Shown piece after piece: positions 10,431 to 21,385 of a DNA stretch of 64,000 nucleotides. The notes beneath the pieces were generated by a model. It had not been told where the DNA came from. It did not search any database and saw only the letters and a program-made list of their open reading frames with translations. The stretch is from assembly GCA_015680685.1 (NCBI GenBank), contig MNCI01020673.1, forward strand, positions 275,413 through 339,412. Reading direction: 5' to 3'. Within the stretch, counting starts at the first letter, position 1. Every line of letters starts with the position of its first letter. A program made the position numbers and the translations under genes. The DNA is from Gnetum montanum (Eukaryota; Streptophyta; Gnetopsida; Gnetales; Gnetaceae).

Positions 10431-11640
10431 CAATTAGTATACATAAGAAATAGATATTCAAAAGTGCCTATACATAACAACCACAAAACAAGAAGGCATC
10501 CATGGCACCCAGTGGTTGACAATTGACTTTAACAGCACATTATGCATGGAACCAATTGAGAGCTTGACATGTGATTATGTCAAAGGCATGGAAAAACTTG
10601 AGCAAGTTCATGACAAACTCTCAAATGAGGAAGATGATGATACTTATTGGGAAGAGTTGGAAATTCTTGATAATTTCAAACATGAGCCCTTGGAGTTAAA
10701 AACTCTACTGGATAGCATGGAATATGCATTTTTAAATGATGGAAAGCCAGTTATCATCAATTTCAAACTTACTCCTAAACAAAAAGAAAATCTATTAAAG
10801 GTAGTTAACAAATAGCCAATAGCCTTTTCTTGGCCATATCTTAAGTTGACTAGAATCGATCCAAGGATATGCTAGCATCACATCCACACCAACTTGGCCA
10901 TGAAGCCAAGAAGGTAGCTGCAGAGGTGGCTAAAGTCCAAATTGAAGTAGATCATTAAGGAGAAAATAGAACAACTCCTCAAGGCAGGGTTCATCTATCC
11001 CATTTCAGATAGTGAGTGGGTTAGCCCACTCGTAATTGTGCCAAAGAAAGGTGGAAAATGGTGGCTTTACATCAACTTTAGGCTTTTGAATATGGCAAAA
11101 TTTAAAGATCATTTTTCATTATTATTTGTGAATCAAGTGTTGGACAGAATATCTAAGCATTGCTATTATAGCTTCTTGGATGGTTATAGTGGCTATAACC
11201 AAATCNCATATCTAAGCATTGCTATTATAGCTTCTTGGATGGTTATAGTGGCTATAACCAAATCCAAATTGCATCAGAAGATCAGGCTAAGATAACATTC
11301 ATGAGTCCTTGGGGGATTTTTGCATATTATAAGATGCCATTTGGCTTGTGCAATGCCCCCAGGACATTTTAATGCCTAGTCCTTAGTATTTTCCAATAGC
11401 AGATTAGTAGTGGGGTAGAGGTCGTTATGGATGATTTTTTAACCTATGGGGCTACATTTGAGTAAGCCTTGGACTGCCTTGAGTAAGTATTGAATTGATA
11501 TGTTAAAACAAACCTTAGGCTTAATTAGCAGAAGAGCCATTTGATGGTCTAGGAAGGCATGGTACTAGGGCACATAATTACATAAGAAGGGATTGAGGTA
11601 GATCCAAAAAAATAAGGGTCATCGAAGGAATTACACGTCA
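10431..11640 (+). pseudogene. Linker and reverse transcriptase of copy B
   Basis: The linker 10516-10815 is open (99 codons; FKHEPLELKTLLDSMEYAF, then FKLTPKQKENLLKVV). RT follows: LLKAGFIYPISDSEWVSPLV, VPKKGG, LYINFRLLNMAKFKDHF, FLDGYSGYNQI, KMPFGLCNAP, and the catalytic block VVMDDF at 11421-11438 with both Asp codons intact but Tyr/Phe replaced by Val. The combination FLDGYSGYNQI and MPFGLCNAP is characteristic of the Athila clade. The RT frame is disrupted by a 57-bp duplication around an N at 11206. Confidence 0.88.
11149..11264 (+). repeat. 57-bp perfect duplication separated by a single N
   Basis: The sequence ATATCTAAGCATTGC...ACCAAATC occurs at 11149-11205 and again at 11208-11264, with a single N at 11206. 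Identical copies in an element this decayed, joined by an N, point to an unmerged contig overlap rather than a biological repeat. Confidence 0.85.
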
Positions 11641-11779
11641 ACTAGAGATAGTTAAAGATGTCTGATCATTCCTTGGACAGACTGGCTACTATCAATGAAT
11701 CATAGAGAATTTTTTAAAGATTGCAAAGCTATCAGTAGAGCTTATAAAGAAAGATGCTTCGTTTATCTAGACCAAGGAG

Positions 11780-12240
11780 CATGAACATGCATTCCAAAAA
11801 CTAAAAGACAAACTTGTAGAAACTCAAATTTGATGGGCACCAAACTAGTCTAGATCATTTCACATAATGACAGATGCATCTAAATATGCTTTGGGAGTGG
11901 TGCTTACGTAGTTGGACGATAAGAAACATCCATATTACATCCACTACGCCAATTGAAGCATTGTGGGTACATAGCTAAATTACACCATAATGGAGAAAGA
12001 ATTAATGGTAGTGGTGTATGCTCTTGAAAAGTTTAGGTACTATGTGCTTGGTTATAAAGTATTTGTGCACACAGACCATAGTGGCATTTGCTTCCTAATG
12101 AACAGGTTGATGGTGAGCCCTTGTATCATATAGTGGCTCATAATCTTACTAGAATTTGATCTCACAATGGTAGATCAGAAAGGAAATGAAAATGTGATCA
12201 CTAACCACCTCTCGTGATTAAGATAGGATAACAAAGAGGA
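11780..12240 (+). pseudogene. RNase H of copy B
   Basis: Matches the RNase H domain following Ty3/gypsy RT: MTDASKYALGVVLT holds the first Asp, MEKELMVVVYALEKF the Glu, and VFVHTDHSGI the second Asp. The closing block reads ITNHLS where the family has ADHLS, so the last catalytic Asp is Asn here. Stops lie between the blocks. The enzyme would degrade the RNA template during cDNA synthesis. Confidence 0.82.
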
Positions 12241-12424
12241 GGAGAGCCCACTCTCTAATCAATTCCTAAATGAAATTCTCTTTATAGGAGCAATAAATGA
12301 CCAAGTGACCACAAAAACAACATGCTACAATAACATCCTCACTTACTCAGGAGATGCCACAAGGTCTAGACTTTAGGAAAAAAATAATAGTTTCTTCATT
12401 GGGTAAAGTACTTCATGAAAATCA

Positions 12425-13625
12425 GTGTACTTCATGAAAATCAATGGACACATTTATAAGATATGCACTGATGGCCTGATTTATTGGTGTGTCCTTGATG
12501 CAGATCAACTACACATTCTCCAGGATGCTCACAAAGGCCCTTACAAAGGCCACTATGTAGGAAGGTGCATGGCCATAAAAATCTTGATGACAAGATATTA
12601 TTGGCCCACAATCTTCAAGGATACCCATTAGTTCATTTAATCTTGTGATTGGTGTCAACGAGATGGTGGGATGACCATGTGAATGGAGGGTTCTCAACAG
12701 TGGATTCAACCACTAGAACTCTTCGACATATGGGGCATTGACTTCATGGGTCCCATTATGCCTATGTCCAATGGAAAGTCATATATTATCGTAGCAATCA
12801 ACTATTGCACCAAATGGGCAGAAGTAGAAGCCATCATTGACTGTACATCATCCATCGTTGCTTGATTTATACAATAAAATGTTGTAAATAGGTTTGGGAT
12901 GCCATGTGCACTAATTTTAAAAAATGGAACTCACTTCATAGGTGCTACTTTTAGAAAGTTGATGCAATGCTTAGGGGTTGAACATAAACTAACAACACCT
13001 TATTACCCCTAAGCCAATGATCAAACAAAGGTAACTAACCAAGAGATTACAAAGATCCTAACAAGGACCATAAACAAATATAGGAGAGATTGGAGCATAA
13101 AACTCAATGATACCCTATGGGCCTATCATGTAACATGAAAACTTCCTATTGGCTACTCTCCCTATGAGTTGGTGTATGGAAAACTTCTAATGCTTCCAGT
13201 TCAATTTGAGCTTTGTACACTCTCAGCAACCTTTGAACTAAATCTTGATCTAATTCTAGCCCAAAAAGAAAGGTTGATCAACCTCAATGTGCTAGATAAA
13301 AATTGATTGGTGGTCCTATGTTTGAATGAAGTGCACAAGGCATTCAAGAAACAACAACATGATCTAAGAATACGAAAAGCAAAATTTCAACCAAGAGATA
13401 AGATTATCTACTAGAACCCCACACATGTACCATAGAAAAAAAAATTCCAAACATTGTGGGACGAATCTTACATAATTTTTAAAATATTTCCTTTTGGGGC
13501 CATGACCATATAAAAACCTGATAGCCCAAATAAAAAGTAGTTGGTCAACATCCAACAAATAAAGCCTTTCCACGAGCCCAAGCAAGCCAGTACAACAAAT
13601 ACCTCTATGGATGGACAACCACGTT
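12425..13625 (+). pseudogene. Integrase of copy B
   Basis: The zinc-binding N terminus is visible: DAHKGPYKGHYVGR (His pair), YYWPTIFKD, then SCDWCQRDG (Cys pair). The core starts FDIWGIDFMGPI with the first catalytic Asp. The second block reads ILKNGTHF (Asp changed to Lys) and the third NDQTKVTNQEI (Glu changed to Lys). The C-terminal part has GYSPYELVYGK, LDLILAQKERL and KPFHEPK. The frame is broken at many points, so it is catalytically dead. Confidence 0.87.
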
Positions 13626-15159
13626 CAAGTTTTTAGATCTCATTCTTCTAACTCAGTCATCAGGGAGATGGCCATTCATGCTAAATCATCCATATGGCTC
13701 CTCAATTTTTTTTATTTTTTTTCCACATTTTTGATTTTACAATTTATTTATTTTACATCTTTTTGATTTTAAATCTTTTTCCTATTTTACACCATTTTTT
13801 GTTTAACATCATCATTAATATATTTAAATCTTTATTGGATATTTTTACACTTTCTTAGATATTTTACTTTGTTTGAGTGTGATTTTCAAATTTTTGCTAA
13901 TAAACATGCTTTATGCCAATAGGACATAGTGGTGTTGTGGCTGTTACTAATGGTGGTTTGTGTTTTATGTTTTGTTTGCTAATGTTTGGATTCTATTTTT
14001 GAATTTTTGTACTGATGACTAAGTCATGATTTCTTTTTTTATGGAATAGAAAGTAAGTCCATGTCATCCACCCATCCACAAACTCTATGGTTTTCCTTGT
14101 TTTGGAAGTTTGAGGTTCCTTTCATTAATAAAACTTTTAATAAATCTATGACCTTGGTAATTTCTAGAATTGGGAAGGATTTAAAGATAGGGTGTAACTT
14201 CAAGGGGACTCAATACTCTTTGTACTCTTCTACTTACTTGAGTGCTTGAGTGTTTTCATCAACTTCTTATTGTTTCATGTTCTAATAATAGGAAGTCCAA
14301 TAAAGTCTTTGCATGGTGTGGTTTAAAAAAAAGAAAAAAAGAAGAAGAAGAAAAAAAAACAAACAAAAAACAACAAAAAACATGATGGGAATTCCAAGCA
14401 CACCCCTTAGATGAATAAATGAGCTATAAGCAGTAGTTATGGGACTAGCAAGACATGTTACCCATGCCTGAAGTTCCCATCTATTTAAGACCCTCTCTCA
14501 CTTCCTACTTCTCTTTTCTTCTTTTTATGGAATGGTGGTTGTTGTGTGGGTGCACTTTTGTGTCTTAAGGAGGTGGATCAATCTTAGAGTGGCGATGCAA
14601 ATTTTCTGAATGAGGTTGGTTTTGGTTTGGACTAAGGATGGATCTTCTTCAATCATTTTAAACAGAAGCTCCACAAGGGACTTCTTATGGCCTTAGTTTG
14701 GAATTCCATTCCACCTTCTCTATCATCCATCTTTATTGATCATAATTCACCTCACTACCAGTGTGCATGTTCTTGATTCCATGTCTTGGTCTGATGTATT
14801 TGAATTCTTAGATAAAATTTTTGGGTTTTGGTCCTTAACTTCCATTGAGCATTAATCACCTATGGGGCCCATGAATTCCTTAGGTTGAGGTTATGCATGG
14901 AAAAAAAGGACATGAGCTTGCTATGGGAAGGGTCCACTTGCATATCCCTTGGTTGGGTTTGTTAAGTACCTTATCCTTAGACATTCTTGCAAACTGAATC
15001 TTTCATACACCCATCTTTTGCATCACATGATGTGTTCCTTTACAAATTTTGTTCATTAAACGCATTCTCCATTAAATTTTTTCAATTTTTTAGATTTCAA
15101 AGATCCTCTTCAATGCTTTTATCATATTCTTGGCATTTTTGGAATTCCATGGATCCCAG
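13626..15159 (+). other. Non-coding spacer of copy B
   Basis: No gene. T-rich to about 13900, then an A/AAG low-complexity tract at 14324-14382. The conserved GACATGTTACCCATGCCTGA block is at about 14452-14472, with the pyrimidine-rich stretch and TGGAATGGTGGTTG after it. The region around 14870-14990 (ATGAATTCCTTAGG, GGACATGAGCTTGC) matches copies A, C, D and E. Confidence 0.6.
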
Positions 15160-15300
15160 ATATTGATGTTTGAAAATTTTGGCCAATGGACCCCTGTATA
15201 TGGGGCCTTGTCGATGGAGTAGACTTGTATATGAGGCCTGGTATACGGGGCCCCATCGACATAAGGCAAAAATAGTATATATATACATGACCCCACTTGG
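15160..15300 (+). promoter_or_regulatory. Possible internal promoter before the 3' ORF, copy B
   Basis: Contains GGGGCCTTGTCGATGGAG, GGGGCCCCATCGACAT and TATATGGGGCC microrepeats like those of the LTR U3, followed by a TATA-like AGTATATATATACATG at about 15268-15284. Copy C carries a comparable CATCGATGAGACC block and TATATA (around 38715-38760, minus). The repeats and TATA order mimic an LTR promoter but the flanking LTR is absent. Inference only. Confidence 0.4.
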
Positions 15301-15424
15301 AAAATTTTACATTTTCTCACAAATGCTAATGGAGTTTTTTAATTTTTCAAAGCCCAAAACCTTCCAAAGCCCATAACTTACAAACTATTTATCCAAATCA
15401 CTTCGTTCTTCAACTCTGCAACTA

Positions 15425-15736
15425 TTAGAGGTAAGCTCTTCATTGTGGGTGCCATAAATGTATCATTTTTGATAGAAAATCTTTCACAATTTTCCTAACT
15501 CCTATGAAGGTTTAATTGAAAAATCAATTATTAAACACTAAATTACAAGAGTTAAACCTTTCCAACAAGCTTCGGTGATAATTATAACAAATAATTGACA
15601 AAATAATAATAAAATAATCAATTTTCCATGGTCCAACCTTAGCCAAAGTGTAACTAACTAACTGATAAGAAAGGATACTCAAAACTTTAAAGTTACACAT
15701 TATATCTACTAACCCATGAATGCGTTGTGACTGCAA
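15425..15736 (+). promoter_or_regulatory. Predicted intron before the 3' ORF, copy B
   Basis: A donor-like GAGGTAAGCTC lies at about 15428-15438. The position homologous to the acceptor of other copies reads TTGTGACTGCAA at 15725-15736, so the AG is lost to AA. Copy C shows TTGTGATTACAT at the same place. No ORF is visible between the two sites. Confidence 0.4.
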
Positions 15737-17850
15737 ATGACACCAAAAGGGAAGCACACGCATGAAGTAGGACTATCCCAATGAAGGGAGAAATGACCTA
15801 GAATGGTAAGAGGCCAAGAATAATCCCAGGAAGAACCACTCGTAACCCATGCCATAGGTCCTCTTAGGGAGGATGTAGAATTGGAATCTATCAGATATAT
15901 TCCAAAACCACCAACAACAGCAACAGAACACTTCCATTAGAATGATGTGCCTACACAACTAGAAAACCTTGAAGTGACCTTAATAGAGGCATGCCTAAAT
16001 CAAATAAAATTAACGGAGGTCCAAAAATTGATGCTCCAAGAGTTAAACTTTGGCCCTTTGTCGGAGCACACACTAAGAGAAGTGTAGGACCACCTGAAGG
16101 CGTATCCCAGGTGGCCAATCATCACTTCCACTAGGGAGTGGTACATGGGAGAGATGTTTTTATGCTAGAATAATAAGCAGCTTGGAGCAATGATAAAGAT
16201 CAAGGACATCTTAGTGTCCTACTTAGTGTAGGCCATTACTACAGTGCATGGGTTGCCCAAAACAAGGACAAATTTAACTAAAATTCCAATGCAAGAAAAT
16301 ATGAGCATAAAGAAAAGTGGATGCAATAGTGCTATGGTGTCGACTGTAAGGAGATTGGCATGATTACACTGGTAGAGAGAATCCATTATAAGATTGTGGC
16401 CTTCCACATTAGTTCCACGATGAGGCTAAGCAAGATCATTGCCTTCTTTGCCTAAGCATGCATCGCTCTGAGTGAGAGATTTTTAGTCAACCTTTTGCAA
16501 CTAATCTATCTGGAGATATAGAAGTAGTTTAAAGAAAATGAATGCGGAAGGAAGGTACTCCCCTTTCCATGCCTCATTAGAAAACTCTATCGAAGGGAAG
16601 GGATAGTCCATTACATCAATGACACTGCCAAAACTATTTTGGCAGCCAATTGGGCAAAAATGATGAAGGATAAGATGTTTGTCACAACTATTCAAGAGGA
16701 GGAGGAGTGACCACTACCACCACTTGCCACTTAGACAATAGTGCTAGAAATCGCTGCAACCACCCAATAGTTGCAAAATTATAGAGAATGGCTCTTGAGT
16801 GAACAAGAGCAACAAGTAGGCATGAGTGGTGGGGACCCATTCATATATAGACCAGTCATGAGTCACCTCAATGCGGTGGCTTGAATAATCAATTTAATGG
16901 ATGAGGGTGGATCCATTTTTTTGGCCTAAAAAAGGTAGCTGCCTGTGAGGTTGAATCCAAATGCTAGAGAGGTCATAGTATCTCTCGTAGAACAACAATC
17001 ACTCCTAGAAATCTTTGGGAAAACTACAACCTTTTTGGTGTGCTTTGAGGAGGGCAAGGGAAAACTATTTTGGTGATGTAGAACTAGGGGCAAAAAATAG
17101 TAGCAGAAGTGGTCGTCGATAGGATTGCCAAAATTCTCTATGCACCTACAGTATTTGCATGAGATGTCACTGCACTTAAAGGTATGCAAATGTCTGCAGG
17201 AACTACAACTAGTCGAATAAGTGTAGCACAACATGAGGAATTGCTGGACTGATTGGTGGGAATTGGACAACTACTTTCAAAAATATTTGACCTTTCAAAC
17301 AACATTACTGTAATCCAGTTAGAGCTGTTAAAGGCAAGGGGCAAAAACATCATATTAGAGGGGAAATAGAATAAATGCTTGGTTGCAGAAGTTGTTGAAC
17401 TATGAGCCCAGATTGCTGATCCTGCATTTTTCAACTTGACACTACCAAGAGATGAAGCTATGCAACAACTTCAAACCAAGATTAAAGGGTTTGAGGGTGC
17501 AATGGAGATGATGGTGTTCTACAGATCCTTGGTAGAGGCCACACAACACAAGATTCAAAAGGCCTTGGATCAGACCCATTAGCAAAATGTTCAGTTGATC
17601 ATAAAAAATCATCACCTATGGAATGTTGATCTGCACAAGCAATAGTTAATAGATTTCATCCATCAATAGTAGGAGAAACTAGTCAAAGAAAACACTGAAT
17701 TGAGGAGATTGGTAGTAGAGAATAGGAATCTCTCCATGGAGGAAGTCTACGTCCTTCACCAAAAAACTGCAACTGAAGTAGCTGCTTAGGGCTATCCGAT
17801 CTTCACCACCGCCTTCACGTTGTCAGAGGAGGTGTTGTCCAAAATTTTTA
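15737..17850 (+). pseudogene. 3' ORF (env position) of copy B: plant transposon-like domain plus coiled coils
   Basis: Start chosen at ATGACACCAAAAGGG, which aligns with starts in copies C (28575) and G (60448). Segments in order: acidic N terminus (GPLREDVELESIRYIP); a helical domain with REWYMGEMF and IKIKDILVSYLV; then LIYLEI followed by LPFPCLIRKLYRREGI, reminiscent of the FP-LIT-LC signature of the putative plant transposon protein family; then long Glu/Gln/Leu-rich helices (about 16700-17790, for example EAMQQLQTKIKGFEGAMEMM and EKLVKENTELRRLVVENRN). No signal peptide or membrane segment is visible. Many stops. The C-terminal block of C and G is missing. Function unknown; the family match should be tested by profile search. 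Confidence 0.65.
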
Positions 17851-18030
17851 TAGTCATTTCATGATGTTCAATTTTGTGTCATGAACACCATAATTTTTGT
17901 AATTTGTTGATTTGTACACTCGAGCACTTAGTTTTGTCAAAGTTAACTTATTTTGTTTTGTTAAGAGTCAATCAATAATCCCATACCTTTCCAATTTTGT
18001 AATAGAACTCAAGGATAAGTTTTCATTCAG

Positions 18031-18041
18031 TCATGGGGGTA
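18031..18041 (+). other. Polypurine tract, copy B
   Basis: TCATGGGGGTA directly before TGATGA, identical in form to that of copy A. It follows the conserved stretch AATCCCATACC...CTCAAGGATAAGTTTTC. Confidence 0.75.
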
Positions 18042-19061
18042 TGATGAGCATCAATAAGTCACATCGATAGGCCCTTGTTGATGTGGCCTCTTTGATAGGC
18101 CCTCATTGATGTAGCCTTATCAACAAGCCCTTGTCGATAGGGTCCCATTTACATGGTGTTGCCTTGTTGATGGGGCTGTGTCGACGTAGCATTTACCATG
18201 TTGATGGGGCCCCGTTTATGGGGTTGCATTAACATAGCATTTGCTACATTGATGGGGCCTCATAGACGTAGCCCTAGAGCAAAAACTATAAATACAAGCT
18301 CCCTGGCCATGTTTTTGAGGAGAATTCATAGTAGTAGTAGAGTTTTTTCATTTTTTACATTTGGAAGTTAGAATATTTTCTTAAGTTCCTGTAGTAGGAG
18401 TCATTGAGTGTACAGATCTTTATTTGAACATTATTATACCTAAGCATGACAATGTGTATGGCAATAAAGACAAGCTTTTTGATAAACTTTGTAGCATTCT
18501 AGATAGCTTAAATGCTCTATTTATGCATTGATTATCTTTATTAAATATTTAATCAATTAAGCTAAATTAGACTTTAATCAAATAAGATAAATATATTAAG
18601 TACATAAATACGACTACTTTGAGCATAACACATATTCACGTGTTAATCCTAGTAGCATTATTGCTTGATGTGCCTAGTAGCGTAGTGCTTGGTAACCTAG
18701 CAGTGGATATGTGGGTTCAAGACCTGTACAGAAAGTGGGATCAAATGCTTATGTTAGGACTAATTAAAGATTAGTTAGTTAGCCAAACTAAATTAGTTAT
18801 GAAATTACTTCATATCTTTCTTTAAGCACCAAAGAATATAAAACGCAAAATAATAAAAATCATATGTCTCAATTACACTTAACCATACCATTATGCTTCA
18901 CAAGTGTAATCGGGAAGATAATGAATGACCTTAGGGTGAGGTTTTCTTTTTAGAAGACTAGTGTACCAAAAACTATAAAGTCCACAAAATTCAACTAGAT
19001 CATGCATAAATGCTTTGTGATTTGTATGGTTGAGCATAGGGATAACTTTGATCACTCATCA
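18042..19061 (+). repeat. 3' LTR of copy B
   Basis: 1020 bp, TGATGAGCA...CTCATCA. It is about 140 bp longer than the 5' LTR because the U3 carries extra microrepeats built on TTGATGGGGCC, GTCGATAGGG and CATTTACATGG (18050-18270). TATA box at 18287-18294. The three-unit 25-bp repeat is at about 18648-18715. Confidence 0.92.
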
Positions 19062-19560
19062 CCTATCTTGTACCATTGTTGAAGTAGGTAAAGTGTAGAG
19101 CATTGTTGTACCTATTTAGTGTAAAAGTAAGATTGGGAAAGGAAAGTTGAAGTTGTCTAGATCTACAATTAATTACTACAGCAGCTATTACTAACCAAGG
19201 TCTACCTAATATAATAGGAAAAAAATCAAGATCTTTTAATTCCAAAACAACAAATTTAATTGGGTATTTTCCTTTTTCTACCTCAATTATTAAGTCCTCT
19301 ACTATTACTATGGGTTTTACATATGAACCATCAGCTAATGATATTGTCATGTTTACTCCTTTGATATCTTGTATATCAAGTGACCTAGCCTTTTGAAGAG
19401 GCATGATATTAATGCTGGCTCCTAAATCCAATAAGGCATTTTTAATTACTTGGTCATTTATTTTGATTGGGATGGTAGGGACTTCATGATCTTGCTATTT
19501 TGGAATCTCATGATTTTGTATAAGTTGAGAAAGATTGTCAACCAAATAAACCGATTTAGG
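19062..19560 (-). pseudogene. Protease of element H
   Basis: Aspartic protease with ALLDLGASINIMPL, the DLGAS-N-MP active-site signature typical of Athila and Tat elements, and FFPIILGRPWL at the flap end. It is open from 19431 to 19063 (122 codons) and extends upstream past a stop into YLRDLCTRRRK (about 19570-19605), another Athila hallmark. Copy B interrupts the gene at its 3' side. Confidence 0.88.
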
Positions 19561-21254
19561 AATTTTTTCCTTTCTTCTCCTAGTGCATAAGTCCCTTAAG
19601 TATTTGGTGTAAAGACATGTGTCTTTTAGTGCTTGTTCTAAAGGGATATGCAAATACAATTCCCTAACCATTTTTTCAAGATGGGCTTTAGTTGTAAAAT
19701 ACTCTTGTAATCATTTAGGGAAAGGAGGTAAAACTAGTTGCCTAGAGAGTAATGACTATTCTTTTTTCCTAGCTGGTTGATCTTCCTCATTTACTATTTA
19801 TGGCTGAATTCCTTCTTGTGTCCCTATCTCCTAAAATCTCACATTCTTTTGGGATTTAGGTTCAACTATTTTTCCACTCCTTGTAGTGATGGAATATAAT
19901 TGCTCTTTACCCTTTCTTTAAGATGTAGGATTTGGTTCAAGTTGGGAAGGTAATTCATTTTTCGTTAAGTCCTAAAATATCACTTTGAGTTTCACTCATG
20001 CATTTTCTACTTTCTTCTATGAAGGAAGTAAGGCCTTGGATGAGTTTATCCAATTGTTCATTAGTTGGATTCTTAAATGATCTAAAGTTATTTTGAGGAT
20101 ATTGTTATTGATAAAATGGTCTTTGAGGAAAGTGCATTGTTGGTTGGCTTTTAAATTTTTGAAAAGCCTTTACTGACACTTGCATTTTCTCTTGATATTA
20201 GAACAAGGCTAGGTAGGTTGTTTGGTCATGTTGGGGATTTCCACAAATGTTGCACATTTCTCCTTAAATTCCATGAGCCTGTTTTTTAATTAATCATGTC
20301 AACTCATCTACTTTTTTATTTAACTATTTTGTTTGTTGAGTCATGCCTTGCATAATATTGGGTTTTGGCCCATGTTTACTTTGATCTGCTAATGAATCTA
20401 TGATTCTCCAACCATCTTCTAGGGTTACATTAAAATATTTCCTTCACATGTAAAGTCGACATTTTGCCTACAATAAGGTAATAAGCCTTCTACAAAGATT
20501 TGAATTAATTGATGGCATGGGAATCCATGGTTTAGATATTTTACTCGTAATCCTTTAAATCTATCAAAGGTACTCTCATAGTCTTCATCCTTATGTTGCA
20601 TAAAACTCATTAATTTTTTCCTTAATGAATACAACCTATCATTAGAAAGAAATCTTTGTAGAAAAGCATTCTTATATTCATCCCATGAACTAATTTGTGT
20701 TCTAAGGGTTTCTAGCCAAAAATTAGCTTTGTCCTTTAAGGTTGATTTAAAGGTAATCATCTTAGTTTTATCCCCACTTTGAGGTGCTAACATGGCTAAT
20801 GTTATTTCAAATTCTCTTATGCAGGTAATTAGATCCTCATCATTTATTCCTTTAAAGATAGGTAATAAATGAATATGTTTAACCTATACATATCTTCATT
20901 ACGAGAAAACTAATGATCCCTGAGGTATATGGATGTTTTTTAATTCAATAAGTCCCTAAGGGTCTGTCCTAGATAGGGTTGACCAATTGGAACATTGGAA
21001 CTCAAACTACCAAAGGAGAGAAGAATTGAACCTAAGGAAAATGGGGGAGGTGTATGATGTGAAGATGATCCCATCGTGTAAGTAGAGGTTACTATTAGGG
21101 TTACTATAGGATTTGGTATAGAAATAAAGACTAGTGATGGAGTTTGTAAATTCAAAGTACTCATTGGTTGGGTAATTCCTTTAATTGTGATCACATGAAT
21201 TGATATTGGGATAATACTTAGATTTTGAAACCTTGCCCTTGTAGTTGAACTCAT
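19561..21254 (-). pseudogene. gag: Gag of element H
   Basis: Start taken at the ATG at 21254 (MSSTTRARF). The capsid domain is at 20793-20425 (122 codons open): FKSTLKDKANFWLETL, SWDEYKNAFLQRFL, YESTFDRFKGL, and FVEGL, the plant gypsy retrotransposon Gag pattern. A knuckle starting MCNICGNPQHDQ lies at about 20228-20262, with its last Cys lost. Downstream are the ALKDTCLYTKYLRDLC motif and basic residues before protease. Stops at several points. Confidence 0.85.
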
Positions 21255-21385
21255 GGTTGTAGTTGGAATATCAAACAGAGGATTAAAAAATATGAAAAAT
21301 TATGTTGTGTTTTTTTCTTTGGGATTTTGTGTTGTCAAAGGAGAAGAAAAATCAAATCTTGATTGTATTGGTTTCTCTTAATCTT

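Larger units (their letters stand above)
6428..19061 (+). mobile_element. F1 LTR retrotransposon, copy B (complete structure)
   Basis: Complete but decayed element: 5' LTR 6428-7304, primer-binding site, gag, protease, RT, RNase H, integrase, spacer, 3' ORF, polypurine tract, 3' LTR 18042-19061. Flanking pentamers are TTTAT (6423-6427) and CCTAT (19062-19066), a target-site duplication if two C-to-T changes are allowed. By eye, the two LTRs differ at roughly one site in six over a 220-bp stretch downstream of the TATA box, so the insertion is old. It lies in the minus-strand pol region of element H. Confidence 0.93.
19062..21385 (-). mobile_element. Host Athila-like element H: protease, gag and leader part
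   Basis: This minus-strand stretch lies between the end of copy B and the start of copy C and is the oldest layer. It contains gag and protease of a second Athila-like family. The remaining pieces are the strip at 6345-6427 and the leader, primer site and LTR right of copy C (47565 onward). Its LTR and primer site differ from those of family F1. Confidence 0.8.

Noticed and set aside
15080-15300. Solo LTR within copy B
   Set aside because: The segment has U3-like repeats and a TATA box, but no TGATGA...TCATCA ends and no U5, and its right part aligns with the leader of copy C. An internal promoter-like element fits better.
16926-17434. Minus-strand open frames of about 100 codons
   Set aside because: They are antisense shadows of the coiled-coil 3' ORF of copy B, whose sense-strand homology to copies C and G is clear.
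18050-18270. CRISPR-like or satellite array
   Set aside because: The repeated GATGGGGCC-type units have irregular spacing, no uniform spacers, and lie in an LTR U3 upstream of a TATA box.
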